Positions 8,654-16,426 of a stretch of 64,000 bases of DNA are shown here, one piece after another. The stretch is from Chachezhania sediminis (GTDB lineage Bacteria > Pseudomonadota > Alphaproteobacteria > Rhodobacterales > Rhodobacteraceae): assembly GCF_009765275.1 (NCBI RefSeq), contig NZ_VOPH01000014.1, positions 1 through 64,000 of the forward strand. The letters are read 5' to 3'. The notes under the pieces were generated by a model that saw only the letters and a program-made list of their open reading frames with translations, searched no databases and was not told where the DNA came from. Position numbers and translations under genes: made by a program. Numbering within the stretch: the stretch's first letter is position 1; the number at the start of each line of letters is the position of its first letter.

Positions 8654-9411
8654 CTCAGCACCTCGACCGTATCCGGATCGGCCCGGAAGATCAGCATGTC
8701 GCCGCGGCGCAGGATTTCCCCGTCCAGGCCCACCAGCAGGGCCGCCTTGCCCAACAGCGCATCCGGCATTGGCCCGCCATCGGGGCCTGCCAGCAGCAGG
8801 AAGTCCGACCCTTCGAGTTCCGGCACCACCGGTGCCGGGGTGACGAAGACGGGGGGCACGTCGCCCAGCAGGCAGAGTTCGGCACAGGCCTTGTGGGACA
8901 GGCCCTTTCCGGGGCGCATCGCGCCCGACAGGCACTTTCCGTCGCAGATCTCTCCGGTCAGGCGCCAGCGGCCCAGGGTTTCGTCGGGGGCGAGGTCCCC
9001 CCGCCCCACGGTCGAGACGGTATCGACCTGCATCATGTCGAGCGACCCGCGGGTCAGAAGCACGCCCCGGACGGTCACGAGGTCCCCGGACCCTGCCGCC
9101 GCCAGATCCGCGCCGCGCTTGCCGGGGCCGGCGGTCATCAGGACATGGCCCTTCGGCAACAGTTCGGTTTCCTCCGTCAGAGTGACGGTCGGATAGGGAG
9201 TGGTCGTCAGGACGCCGGTCACCTCCTGCGGGCCAAGGTCCCAGCGGAACCGACCGGTGCCCGGATTGTCCTGCCCCAGGGCAATGACATAGCCCATGAC
9301 CGGGAAGGCCAGAAGCAGCAGGACCGCCACCGCCGGCAGGATGCGGCGCAGACCCACGGGCAGCTTCTTCGACCAGCCGATGAAGAAGATGTCCTTGTCC
9401 GGGACGCTCAT
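8650..9411 (-). CDS. Membrane-anchored protein with a four-cysteine motif, function unknown
   Basis: 253 residues, with an N-terminal anchor (about 22-45, LPAVAVLLLLAFPVMGYVIA) and an exported domain. Near residues 145-180 it has EICDGKCLSGAMRPGKG, then SHKACAELC, then GDVPPVFV: four cysteines and a histidine in a compact region that could bind a metal or cluster. I recall similar motifs in uncharacterised exported proteins but cannot name the family. The start is MSVPDKD at 9411, which overlaps the Rieske gene stop (ATGA); reading further upstream gives only low-complexity Arg-rich sequence. Its place between the Rieske fusion and a small membrane protein suggests a periplasmic redox partner. 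Confidence 0.65.
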   Translation of the reverse strand: MSVPDKDIFFIGWSKKLPVGLRRILPAVAVLLLLAFPVMGYVIALGQDNPGTGRFRWDLGPQEVTGVLTTTPYPTVTLTEETELLPKGHVLMTAGPGKRGADLAAAGSGDLVTVRGVLLTRGSLDMMQVDTVSTVGRGDLAPDETLGRWRLTGEICDGKCLSGAMRPGKGLSHKACAELCLLGDVPPVFVTPAPVVPELEGSDFLLLAGPDGGPMPDALLGKAALLVGLDGEILRRGDMLIFRADPDTVEVLR

Positions 9412-10457
9412 GCCGCGGCCTCCGGCACGGGGACGGGTACGACATCGGTTCCGGGCGGGTTCGCGCGGGCATCGACCCAGACCCACGGCCCACGGATTTC
9501 AAGCCTGTAGGTCGGCACCGTTTCGGTGAACGGGTCGGGGCTGCGACCGTCGCGCAGCCGGTACTGGAACCCGTGCCAGGGACAGGTGACGCAGCCGTGG
9601 ACGATGCGGCCTTCGCCCAGCGGCCCGTTCTGATGGGCACAGGCATTGGAAATCGCGTTCAGCGCGCCGTCGTGGCGGAAGACGGCCACCTTGTCGCCAT
9701 TGCCCAGAAGGCCGATCCGGGCGGTGCCTTCCTCGATCTCGGCCACCCGGCAGATCCGTTCCCATGGCCCGTCCCTCCGGACCGGGGCCGCCGGACGGTC
9801 CGACAGGGCCGCCGCAAGGTGCAGGCCGATGACTGCCAGCGCCATCATCCAGACCACGACGGAAAAGGCCGGGGTGCCCTGCGATTGCAGCGCGCCCAGC
9901 GTGACGTGACCCACGATCAGGACGTAGGCGGGATAGATCAGCATGTGCAGCCGCTTCCAGACCGGTGCGGTCAGGAAGGAAAGCCAGAAATCGTGGCTTG
10001 TCGTCGCCAGCACGGCAAAGCACAGAAGGGCCGCAAGGCCCAGGATTTCGAATGGGAAGCCCAGAATCTGGCCATAGGACGTGTTGGCGGACAGCAGCGC
10101 CCGCCATGTCGGCAGGTCCGAAAAGGCGAAGTACCAACCCAGCACGAACCGGGCATGGCCCAGCATGACGAAGAAGGTCAGCACCCCGAAATGGCGGCGG
10201 TTGTAGAGCAGCGGCAGGAACCGCCGGTCCAGCCGCGCCAGCGGACCGATCATCAGGATGACCGAGACCATCAGGAACGCGCATGACCCCAGCGCCCGCG
10301 CCCGGAGGATATCGCTGTCGATGGGCCGTTCGAACCCCGCGGCCGGGGTGCCCACGGCAATGAAGGCCACGACGTAAAGGACCACCATCGCCACCAGCAC
10401 GGCATCATAGATCCATTTCCAGCGGTTCCACTGGACCGGCACGAAGGAGACGCTCAT
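9408..10457 (-). CDS. Ferric-reductase-like membrane protein fused to a Rieske 2Fe-2S domain
   Basis: 349 residues. The first 220 or so form a six-span ferric-reductase-like membrane domain with haem-ligand candidates in MLGHARFVLGWYF, RLHMLIYPAYVLIVGH and GLHLAAA. The C-terminal 100 or so residues are a Rieske domain with cluster ligands in CAHQNGPLG and CVTCPWHGFQY (C-x-H, C-x2-H). It probably carries electrons between membrane haem and the iron-sulfur cluster. The start at 10457 overlaps the upstream stop as ATGA. A longer upstream frame exists but overlaps the preceding gene and looks non-coding. Partner and physiological donor are unknown. Confidence 0.8.
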   Translation of the reverse strand: MSVSFVPVQWNRWKWIYDAVLVAMVVLYVVAFIAVGTPAAGFERPIDSDILRARALGSCAFLMVSVILMIGPLARLDRRFLPLLYNRRHFGVLTFFVMLGHARFVLGWYFAFSDLPTWRALLSANTSYGQILGFPFEILGLAALLCFAVLATTSHDFWLSFLTAPVWKRLHMLIYPAYVLIVGHVTLGALQSQGTPAFSVVVWMMALAVIGLHLAAALSDRPAAPVRRDGPWERICRVAEIEEGTARIGLLGNGDKVAVFRHDGALNAISNACAHQNGPLGEGRIVHGCVTCPWHGFQYRLRDGRSPDPFTETVPTYRLEIRGPWVWVDARANPPGTDVVPVPVPEAAA

Positions 10458-10828
10458 TGCGACGCCCCGGCCTTGTCGGACAGCTGTTCGGGCGCGCGCG
10501 CCAGTTCGGCCAGGTTCTGCCGCAGCAGGGTGCCGGTCAGGAACACGGCCGGGATCATGATGGCCAGAACGATCCAGATCGGCGCATGGGCACGCAGAGG
10601 CGGCTGGTGGCGGGCATGGGGCCGGTCGCGTCCGGTCTCCAGCACGAACCAGCGCCACAGCACCAGGGGCCAGATCAGCACCACGGCCGGGATCAGCATC
10701 GGCCGGAAAGTCCAGGCATTGCGCGCGCCGGGTTCGACGCGCGGGGCGCCCACCGTGACGAACAGCACCGCCACGCCAAGCCCGATCTTGGCCCACAGGG
10801 CAGCAGCTGCGACGATGAAGGCGGCCAT
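10454..10828 (-). CDS. Small membrane protein, first gene of the Rieske operon
   Basis: 124 residues with three predicted spans (about 6-26, 44-61 and 83-101) joined by a His/Arg-rich loop (RDRPHARHQPPLRAHA). The start MAAFIVAA at 10828 follows an AGGGG purine run (reverse strand). Its stop overlaps the Rieske-fusion start (ATGA). I know no named family for it. The histidines in the loop could bind metal or haem, but that is speculation. Confidence 0.6.
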   Translation of the reverse strand: MAAFIVAAAALWAKIGLGVAVLFVTVGAPRVEPGARNAWTFRPMLIPAVVLIWPLVLWRWFVLETGRDRPHARHQPPLRAHAPIWIVLAIMIPAVFLTGTLLRQNLAELARAPEQLSDKAGASQ

Positions 10829-10951
10829 TTCGTTTCCCCTTTCAGGGAAAGAGTGCCCGGCCCACAGGACGCATGCAAGCATCTGGCCCGGACGATGGCC
10901 GGGAATTGTTCAGGGCGTGCCCGCCGTGCCCGGGTCGGCCCCGGGCCGCGC

Positions 10952-11149
10952 CTACCAGGCGCCCCAGAGGCGCAGATCCTCTTCGGTCAGGGGCATAGGC
11001 TGGTTCCGGGCCGGCGCGTCGGTGCGGACCAGCGCCACCAGCTCGACCACCGGCTCGCCGGCATGGGCGATGATGACGCGTTCGCCACGGGCAACGGCTT
11101 CGATCAGCTGGCAAAGGGTGGATTGGGCGGTTTCTACGGATACGTGCAT
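10952..11149 (-). CDS. Phd/YefM-type antitoxin without a recognisable toxin partner
   Basis: 65 residues. MHVSVETAQSTLCQLIEAV followed by RGERVIIAHAGEPVVELV is the N-terminal DNA-binding and dimer fold of Phd/YefM antitoxins. The tail (RLWGAW) resembles the toxin-binding C-termini of VapB-type members. The ATG at 11149 fits the family start; upstream residues do not. No PIN or RelE-like gene follows; the next gene downstream is the membrane operon. It is either an orphan, a lone regulator, or a partner of the VapC-like toxin encoded just upstream. Confidence 0.7.
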   Translation of the reverse strand: MHVSVETAQSTLCQLIEAVARGERVIIAHAGEPVVELVALVRTDAPARNQPMPLTEEDLRLWGAW

Positions 11150-11492
11150 GGGTCGGTCCTCCGGTTCTGGTCCCCGGTCCGGTAGGATTGACCTGTGAAC
11201 CGCTGCCTTCGGTTTCAAGCGCCCCCGCGGCGGTGCGGGATGCTTCTGGCAAGGATTGGCCGACGTCTCACGTGGGCGAGGGGCCGGAGAATAGGCCCGG
11301 TCCGTCGCTTGCGGCAGCGCTGCCCTTGCCGCACAGTCCGGGGCCTGCGCCGAATTGGAAGCTGCCGATCGGGCGCTGCGTGGCCGTCGCGGAGCGGTTC
11401 CGCTGCTCTGGACCCATTGCGGGGTGTCTGTTGCTTCAGCCTCTGGGGCAGCGGTCGGGCTACGGCGCGGTTCTTTGCGTTCGAACGGGATA
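11150..11492. other. Gap with no recognised gene
   Basis: This 343-bp stretch lies between the lone antitoxin gene and the toxin gene. Open frames cross it on both strands, but their translations are Arg/Pro-rich and show no family features. It should contain the promoter of the lone antitoxin. I see no clear operator, hairpin or toxin remnant. Confidence 0.4.
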
Positions 11493-11897
11493 TCAGAAGG
11501 GATCGACGAGCCGACATCCCGTCGGCAGAAAATCAGACCCGTTTCCCGTCACGACCGCACCGTCCCGCGCCAGGGCCTGCGCCGCGATCATCAGATCCGC
11601 GCCCGGGTGTCCGATCCTGGCGGAAAGCTCTCCCCAGATCAGCGCGTCTTCGGCCCCGAAGGGCAGGATCCGGTCGGAAAAGACGCGCGCCGTCCGGTCC
11701 AGCCAGCCCCTGAGGTCCCGGGCGAATTCCGGGTTCGGGCCTTCCTGGCGGCGGATCCCGCGTTCGATTTCGCCCAGCGAGATGACGGACAGGTAGAGGT
11801 CGCCTTCGTCCTGCTGCGCCAGCCACGCGGCCACCTGCGGGGCCCGGTCGGGGCGCCGCACGGCGGAAATCACGTTGGTATCCAGGATCAGGATCAA
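11493..11897 (-). CDS. vapC: VapC-family PIN-domain toxin
   Basis: 134 residues. PIN-domain acidic residues are visible in ILDTNVISAVRRPD (first Asp), SLGEIERGI (Glu), and the C-terminal HPGADLMIAAQALARDG and TGNGSDF segments. This matches the FitB/VapC group of Mg-dependent ribonucleases that cut specific RNAs when the antitoxin is lost. The start overlaps the stop of the Phd-type antitoxin by four bases (ATGA), the usual antitoxin-first order. The RNA target is unknown. Confidence 0.88.
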   Translation of the reverse strand: MILILDTNVISAVRRPDRAPQVAAWLAQQDEGDLYLSVISLGEIERGIRRQEGPNPEFARDLRGWLDRTARVFSDRILPFGAEDALIWGELSARIGHPGADLMIAAQALARDGAVVTGNGSDFLPTGCRLVDPF

Positions 11898-12136
11898 AAC
11901 GAAACGTCGCGGGGCCGGGCCTTGGCCCGTTCCACCTCGGTCCCCGGGAAATCCATCAGGTGATCGACGAAACCGGGCCGTTGCGCCTGCGCCTCGCGCA
12001 GCAGGCGGCGGTATTCGTCGGCCGACAGGATCACCACCGCGGGCTTGCCCCGGCGCGAGACTTCTTGCGGGCGCCCCGAAAGTGCTGCGTCCACCAGCGC
12101 CGAAAACCGCGCCTTGGCATCCTGAAGCGGGATCAT
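11894..12136 (-). CDS. Phd/YefM-family antitoxin of the PIN toxin
   Basis: 80 residues. MIPLQDAKARFSALVDAAL is the Phd N-terminal fold, followed by PQEVSRRGKPAVVILSADEY. The C-terminal part (DFPGTEVERAKARPRDVSF) is the presumed toxin-binding segment. AGGAG lies about 6 bases before the ATG at 12136. The dyad at 12148-12167 directly upstream is a likely autoregulatory operator. It forms a toxin-antitoxin pair with the overlapping PIN gene; such pairs often stabilise plasmids, fitting the repABC replicon. Confidence 0.87.
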   Translation of the reverse strand: MIPLQDAKARFSALVDAALSGRPQEVSRRGKPAVVILSADEYRRLLREAQAQRPGFVDHLMDFPGTEVERAKARPRDVSF

Positions 12137-12147
12137 TGCATCATCTC

Positions 12148-12167
12148 CTGACCAGTTACCTAGTCAG
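12148..12167. promoter_or_regulatory. Probable operator of the toxin-antitoxin operon
   Basis: CTGACCAG-TTAC-CTAGTCAG is an inverted repeat with 8-base arms, one mismatch and a 4-base centre. It lies 11 bases before the antitoxin start and overlaps the ribosome-binding region. Phd-type antitoxins repress their own operon through such dyads. Confidence 0.5.
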
Positions 12168-12229
12168 ATAGGACCGATTTCGCCGAATTGCAACGGCTGC
12201 CGTGCTGCTGCCCCTTGCATTTCGAGACA

Positions 12230-12249
12230 AATCGATCAAATGATCGATT
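12230..12249. promoter_or_regulatory. Perfect operator palindrome before the TetR gene
   Basis: AATCGATCA and TGATCGATT are perfect 9-base arms around a 2-base centre. The site ends one base before the TetR ATG at 12251, in the AT-rich promoter/leader region. TetR proteins usually bind palindromes of this size, so self-repression is likely. Bound protein would also block the ribosome-binding region, which has no clear purine-rich site. Confidence 0.65.
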
Positions 12250-12250
12250 C

Positions 12251-12850
12251 ATGGAAACCCAGACCCAACACTATGTCCGCCGCGATGAACGTCGCGAGAT
12301 GATCGCCCAGGCCGCCCGGGATCTTCTGGCTGAAAAGGGGCTGGCGGGTTTGCGCACGCGGGACATCGCGGCGCGGGTGGGGATCAGCGTCTCGACCCTG
12401 CAGTTCCATGTCCGCTCCAAGGCCGCGCTCTTGGACTTCATTGCCGAAACCACGCGCGATGCCTTCCTGGCCTTGTTGCCGCCCGAACCTGACCCTGCCA
12501 AAGACGCCCTACTGCAGCTGAGGGCAGAGGTTCAGGCCTTCCACGACTCGCTGATCCATCGCCCGGACCTGGCCGCGACATTCGCCCAGCTGGAACAGGC
12601 GGCCGGCGGACAGGCCGGGCTGGCGGCGACCATGGCCGAATTCAAGGCGCTCTGGGCCGGCCGTTACACGCGGATCCTGACCATCGGCCGGGATCAGGGC
12701 CTGTTCCGTCCCGACATGGCCCCCCTGCCCGCCGCGATGATGGTGACGGCCACGCTGGTCGCCTTCCAGAACCGCGGCCCCGACGGGCTGACGCTGTTCT
12801 GGCCCGTCTACGATGAAATCCAACGCGCCCTTCTGGCGCCCACCCCATAG
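12251..12850 (+). CDS. TetR-family transcriptional regulator
   Basis: 199 residues. The N-terminal helix-turn-helix spans about residues 13-60 (ERREMIAQAARDLLAEKGL, then DIAARVGISVSTLQFHVRSK). The C-terminal half is a helical ligand/dimer domain without recognisable specificity. The ATG at 12251 was chosen because it directly follows the palindrome and fits the family length; a frame from 12188 adds non-homologous residues. Divergent neighbours are the toxin-antitoxin genes; downstream are DUF1992 and an aldehyde dehydrogenase. The target besides itself is unclear. Confidence 0.87.
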   Translation: METQTQHYVRRDERREMIAQAARDLLAEKGLAGLRTRDIAARVGISVSTLQFHVRSKAALLDFIAETTRDAFLALLPPEPDPAKDALLQLRAEVQAFHDSLIHRPDLAATFAQLEQAAGGQAGLAATMAEFKALWAGRYTRILTIGRDQGLFRPDMAPLPAAMMVTATLVAFQNRGPDGLTLFWPVYDEIQRALLAPTP

Positions 12851-12871
12851 GGTGCGTGGTCCCCGCGCACC
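12851..12871. repeat. GGTGCGTGG hairpin repeat at the 3' end of the TetR gene
   Basis: GGTGCGTGG (12851-12859) pairs with CCGCGCACC (12863-12871) over a 3-base loop, with one G-T wobble. It is the same element as at 881-901 and begins right after the TetR stop codon. A transcript-end or mRNA-stabilising role is likely. Confidence 0.55.
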
Positions 12872-12900
12872 GTCATCAGACCCAATCAGGGAGCACTGCC

Positions 12901-13224
12901 ATGAAATTCTCCGATCTCGCCGAACGTCAGATCCTGAAGGCCCAGGCCGAAGGCCAGCTGGATAACCTGAAGGGCGCCGGAAAGCCCCTGCAGCACAGCG
13001 ACGGCACCGGCGACTTTGCCGAGGCCGCGGGCTTTCGCATCATGGCCGAAGCCGGGGCCGTCCCCAAGGAAATCGAGCTGAAGAAGGCCGTCGCCGCCCA
13101 GTTGGAGGTCCTGAAAGCGACCGTGGACCCGGCGGCGCGAAAGGAGGAAATGCGCAAGCTGGCCGACCTGCAGCTGAAGCTCGCGATCCAGGAGGAAGCC
13201 CGGCGCAAGTACTATTCGGGTTGA
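12901..13224 (+). CDS. DUF1992 domain protein (DnaJ-homologue C member 28-like)
   Basis: 107 residues. MKFSDLAERQILKAQAEGQL followed by DNLKGAGKPL is the characteristic DUF1992 core, also present in eukaryotic DNAJC28. It is helical, charged and without signal peptide, so cytoplasmic. The start at 12901 has GGGAG about 9 bases upstream. Biochemical function is unknown for the family. It is probably an independent small transcription unit between TetR and the aldehyde dehydrogenase. Confidence 0.8.
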   Translation: MKFSDLAERQILKAQAEGQLDNLKGAGKPLQHSDGTGDFAEAAGFRIMAEAGAVPKEIELKKAVAAQLEVLKATVDPAARKEEMRKLADLQLKLAIQEEARRKYYSG

Positions 13225-13305
13225 ACCTTTCCCCGACGCCACGCCTGAAAACCCGTCCGATCATGCTATATTCCCTACAGTGCGGGTGCAAAGGGAGTGA
13301 TGTCG

Positions 13306-14733
13306 ATGGATGGTCAAATGTCCGGGACGGCCGGGTCCGGAACCGGGGACATGAAGCGGATCTTCGATCTGCAGCGCGGTCTTAGCCGTGACGGCTCTAC
13401 CGTGCCGCTGGAACTGCGACAGCAGCGGCTGCGCAAGCTCAAGACGATGATCCAGACCAACGAGGCCGCCTTCATCGCCGCCATTTCGCAGGATTTCGGC
13501 AATCGCTCGGCGGACGAAACGCGGGTGCTGGAAATGGGCATGGTCCTGAACGCGATCCGGCACACCAGCAGCCACCTGCGCCGCTGGATGCGGCCCGAAC
13601 GGCGCCCCGTTTCAATGGTCAGCCAGCCTGCCCGCGCCTGGGTCCGGCGGGAACCCCTGGGCGTGGTGGGCATCATTGCACCCTGGAACTATCCGCTGTT
13701 CCTGTCCCTGGGCCCGCTGGTCGACGTGCTGGCCGCGGGCAATCGCGCGATGATCAAGCCATCGGAACTGTCGCCCCGTTTTTCGGACCTGCTGGCGCAG
13801 GTGGTGGCCGACACTTTTGCCGAGGACGAGGTGCGCGTCTTCACCGGCGGGGTCGAGGTCGCGCAGGACTTCTCCGCCCTGCCCTTCGACCACCTGATCT
13901 TCACCGGGTCGACGGCCGTGGGACGCAAGGTGATGCAGGCGGCAGCCGCGAACCTGACGCCCGTGACGCTGGAACTGGGCGGCAAGTCGCCCGCGATCCT
14001 TTGCGACGACTATGACGTCGAAAAGGCCGCGAAAAGCGTGGCCTTCGGCAAGTTCCTGAACGCGGGCCAGACCTGCATCGCGCCCGACTATGCATTGGTG
14101 CCGCGGGCCAAGGTCGATACCTTTGCCAGGGCGGTGATCGACAGCGCCATGAAGTCCTATCCGACGCTGGCGGGCAATGACGACTACAGCTCCATCATAT
14201 CGGACCGTCACCACGCCCGGCTGGTGGCCGCGGTGGACGAGGCGCGCGCGGCGGGCGCAACGGTCCTGACCGCGGGCGACGCGACCATGACCAACGACCG
14301 CAAGATCGCCCCCACCGTGGTGATCGGCGCGCCGGAAACCGGCGTCCTGATGCGGGAAGAGATCTTTGGCCCAATCCTGCCGGTCCTGCCCTATGACAGC
14401 ATCGACCAGGCGCTGGCCCTGATCAAAGGCCGCGCCCGGCCACTGGCGCTTTATGCCTACAGCACGCAACAGGCGAAGCTGGACCGGATCCTGGACAGCG
14501 CGATTTCCGGCGGGGTGACGCTGAACGGCACGTTGATCCATGCCGCGCAGGACGGGATGGCCTTCGGCGGCGTGGGGCCCAGCGGCATGGGCGGCTATCA
14601 CGGCCGCGACGGGTTCCTGCGCTTCAGCCACAGCCGGTCCGTCTTCAAGGTGGGCTTCGTCAACGGGTTCGAGAAGATGGGCCCGCCCTGGGGCCGGCTG
14701 GCGCGGACCGCCGCAAAGCTCCTGATGCGCTAG
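13306..14733 (+). CDS. calB: Coniferyl-aldehyde-dehydrogenase-like enzyme
   Basis: About 475 residues of the class 3-like NAD(P)-dependent aldehyde dehydrogenase family, which oxidises aromatic or fatty aldehydes to acids. Visible motifs are WNYPLFLSLGPL (cofactor site), FTGSTAVGRKVMQAAA, LELGGKSPAIL (general-base Glu) and NAGQTCIAPDYAL (catalytic Cys). AAGGGAG ends 9 bases before the ATG at 13306; GTG 13297 and ATG 13300 are too close to it. The N-terminal LRQQRLRKLKTMIQTNEAAF region resembles coniferyl aldehyde dehydrogenases, so that name is favoured, but the substrate is not proven. Confidence 0.8.
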   Translation: MDGQMSGTAGSGTGDMKRIFDLQRGLSRDGSTVPLELRQQRLRKLKTMIQTNEAAFIAAISQDFGNRSADETRVLEMGMVLNAIRHTSSHLRRWMRPERRPVSMVSQPARAWVRREPLGVVGIIAPWNYPLFLSLGPLVDVLAAGNRAMIKPSELSPRFSDLLAQVVADTFAEDEVRVFTGGVEVAQDFSALPFDHLIFTGSTAVGRKVMQAAAANLTPVTLELGGKSPAILCDDYDVEKAAKSVAFGKFLNAGQTCIAPDYALVPRAKVDTFARAVIDSAMKSYPTLAGNDDYSSIISDRHHARLVAAVDEARAAGATVLTAGDATMTNDRKIAPTVVIGAPETGVLMREEIFGPILPVLPYDSIDQALALIKGRARPLALYAYSTQQAKLDRILDSAISGGVTLNGTLIHAAQDGMAFGGVGPSGMGGYHGRDGFLRFSHSRSVFKVGFVNGFEKMGPPWGRLARTAAKLLMR

Positions 14734-14739
14734 GTCCCG

Positions 14740-15543
14740 TCAGGCAAAGCCGACGGAGACCGCGCCGAACGGGCCGAAGTCGGCCTCGATCTCGGTGCCC
14801 GGCGGGCATTCGATGGGCGAGATGAAGGAGCCCGAAAGGATTATCTGCCCCGCCTCGATCCGCTGGCCGTACTGGCCCATGCGGCGGGCCAGCCAGACAA
14901 TGCCCATAACCGGATCGTCCAGCACGGCCGCGCCCAGGCCCGTCGCCTCGACCGCGCCGTCCTTGCGGACGATGGCCCCGGTCCAGCGCAGATCGACGCG
15001 TGCCGGGTCGTTTCGTTGCGGCCCCAGCACGACGCCGGCATTGGCGGCATTGTCGCTGACCGTATCCACGATGATCCGGGCCTTGCCCGTCGCCGGGTCG
15101 GTTCGCAGGATCCGCGTGTCCAGGATTTCCAGCGACGGGGCCACGTAGCCTGTCGCGGCCAGCACGTCGTCGCGGGTCACGTCGCCATTCAGCGGGGCCT
15201 GCATGACAAAGGCGATCTCTGCCTCCACCCTTGGCTGGATGAAGCGGCCCGCAGGCACCGTGGTCCCATCGGCAAAGACCATGTCGTCGTAAAGCACGCC
15301 GGAATCCGGCGTTTCGATGTTCAGCGCCTGCTGCATGACCTTGGACGTCAGGCCGATCTTCCATCCCGCGATCGTCCGCCCCGCGGCAAGTTTCCGCGCC
15401 ATCTGCGCCGCCTGGATGGCGTAAGCCTCGCCCAGCGTCATGCCGGGATGGCGCAGCGACATCAGGCCGATCTGGAACCGCCCGTCCTCTGCCGCCAGCA
15501 GGTCTGCGGCGGCCCGATCTATGGCATCGGGCGTCAGGGCCAT
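14740..15543 (-). CDS. hpaH: 2-oxo-hept-4-ene-1,7-dioate hydratase
   Basis: 267 residues of the 2-keto-4-pentenoate hydratase branch of the FAH superfamily. In the homoprotocatechuate pathway this enzyme adds water to 2-oxohept-4-ene-1,7-dioate. Metal-binding acidic residues are in the PRVEAEIAFVM segment; GWKIGLTSKVMQQALNI and FISPIECPPGTEIEADFG are characteristic of HpaH. The start at 15543 overlaps the hpaG end by 10 bases, so it is co-translated as the last hpa gene. It converges on the aldehyde dehydrogenase gene with a 6-bp gap. Confidence 0.87.
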   Translation of the reverse strand: MALTPDAIDRAAADLLAAEDGRFQIGLMSLRHPGMTLGEAYAIQAAQMARKLAAGRTIAGWKIGLTSKVMQQALNIETPDSGVLYDDMVFADGTTVPAGRFIQPRVEAEIAFVMQAPLNGDVTRDDVLAATGYVAPSLEILDTRILRTDPATGKARIIVDTVSDNAANAGVVLGPQRNDPARVDLRWTGAIVRKDGAVEATGLGAAVLDDPVMGIVWLARRMGQYGQRIEAGQIILSGSFISPIECPPGTEIEADFGPFGAVSVGFA

Positions 15544-16406
15544 TCGTCGGCCACCGTGTTGCGCAGGATGCCGATGCCGGGGCTTTCGACCTCGACCACA
15601 TCCCCCGGGACCAGATAGCGCGGCGGATCGAACCGCGCGCCGGCCCCTGTCGGCGTACCGGTGATGACAATGTCCCCGGGTGCCAGAGTGGTGAAGGTGG
15701 AGATATAGGCGATCTCCTCCCGTACCGGGAACATCATGTTCTTGAGCCAGTCGTCCTGGCGCAGTTCGCCATTCACCCGGGTCACGATCCGTGCCTCGTC
15801 CAGTTGTGCGGGGTCGGTGAAGGGCACCAGCCACGGCCCGATTGCGCCTGATCGGTCCCAGTTCTTGCCCTGCGTCACGTTGAACTTGGCATGACGCACC
15901 CAGTCGCGGATCGTGCCTTCGTTGCAAAGCGTCAGCGCCGCGATGTGGTCATAGGCGTCCCTGGCCGCGATCCGGCGGCCTCCCTTGCCGATGATCACGG
16001 CGACCTCGCCTTCATAGTCCAGCGTGTGGTTTTCCGGCGGGCGGATCAGCGGCTGACCGTGGCCGGTGAAGCTGGACGGAAAGCGCGGGAACAGCGACAT
16101 GTATGTCGGCTGGGCCGAGCCGTCCCTGTATTCCGCGTTCCGGTCCGGGAAGTTCACGCCGACGCACAGGATCCGTTCGGGTCGGGCGATGGGGATCAGG
16201 AATTCGACGTCCCCCTGCCCGCAATCCGCCGCACGGCCCTGCCCCGCCGCGATCAGGTCGTTCATGGCACCGGCAACCACGGCGTCCTGCAACCGCGAAA
16301 ATTGCGGGAAGCTGTCGGTCAGGTCGACGATGCCGTCCCCGGACACCAGGCCGAACCGTTCGGCGCCATCCCGACGAAAGGCCGCAAGCCGTGCTGTGGT
16401 GGTCAT
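15534..16406 (-). CDS. hpaG: FAH-family decarboxylase/isomerase of homoprotocatechuate breakdown
   Basis: 290 residues of one fumarylacetoacetate-hydrolase domain, with PIARPERILCVGVNFPDRN, the metal motif LDYEGEVAVIIGKGG and IVITGTPTGAGA. Context makes it the enzyme for decarboxylation of 5-oxopent-3-ene-1,2,5-tricarboxylate. In enterobacteria HpaG is a tandem two-domain protein of about 430 residues; here only one FAH domain is present, preceded by a short N-terminal domain. Start MTTTARLAAF at 16406 follows an AAGGAGA-type site. It ends inside hpaH. Confidence 0.8.
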   Translation of the reverse strand: MTTTARLAAFRRDGAERFGLVSGDGIVDLTDSFPQFSRLQDAVVAGAMNDLIAAGQGRAADCGQGDVEFLIPIARPERILCVGVNFPDRNAEYRDGSAQPTYMSLFPRFPSSFTGHGQPLIRPPENHTLDYEGEVAVIIGKGGRRIAARDAYDHIAALTLCNEGTIRDWVRHAKFNVTQGKNWDRSGAIGPWLVPFTDPAQLDEARIVTRVNGELRQDDWLKNMMFPVREEIAYISTFTTLAPGDIVITGTPTGAGARFDPPRYLVPGDVVEVESPGIGILRNTVADEWP

Positions 16407-16426
16407 GTCGGTCTCCTTGCCCGGTT

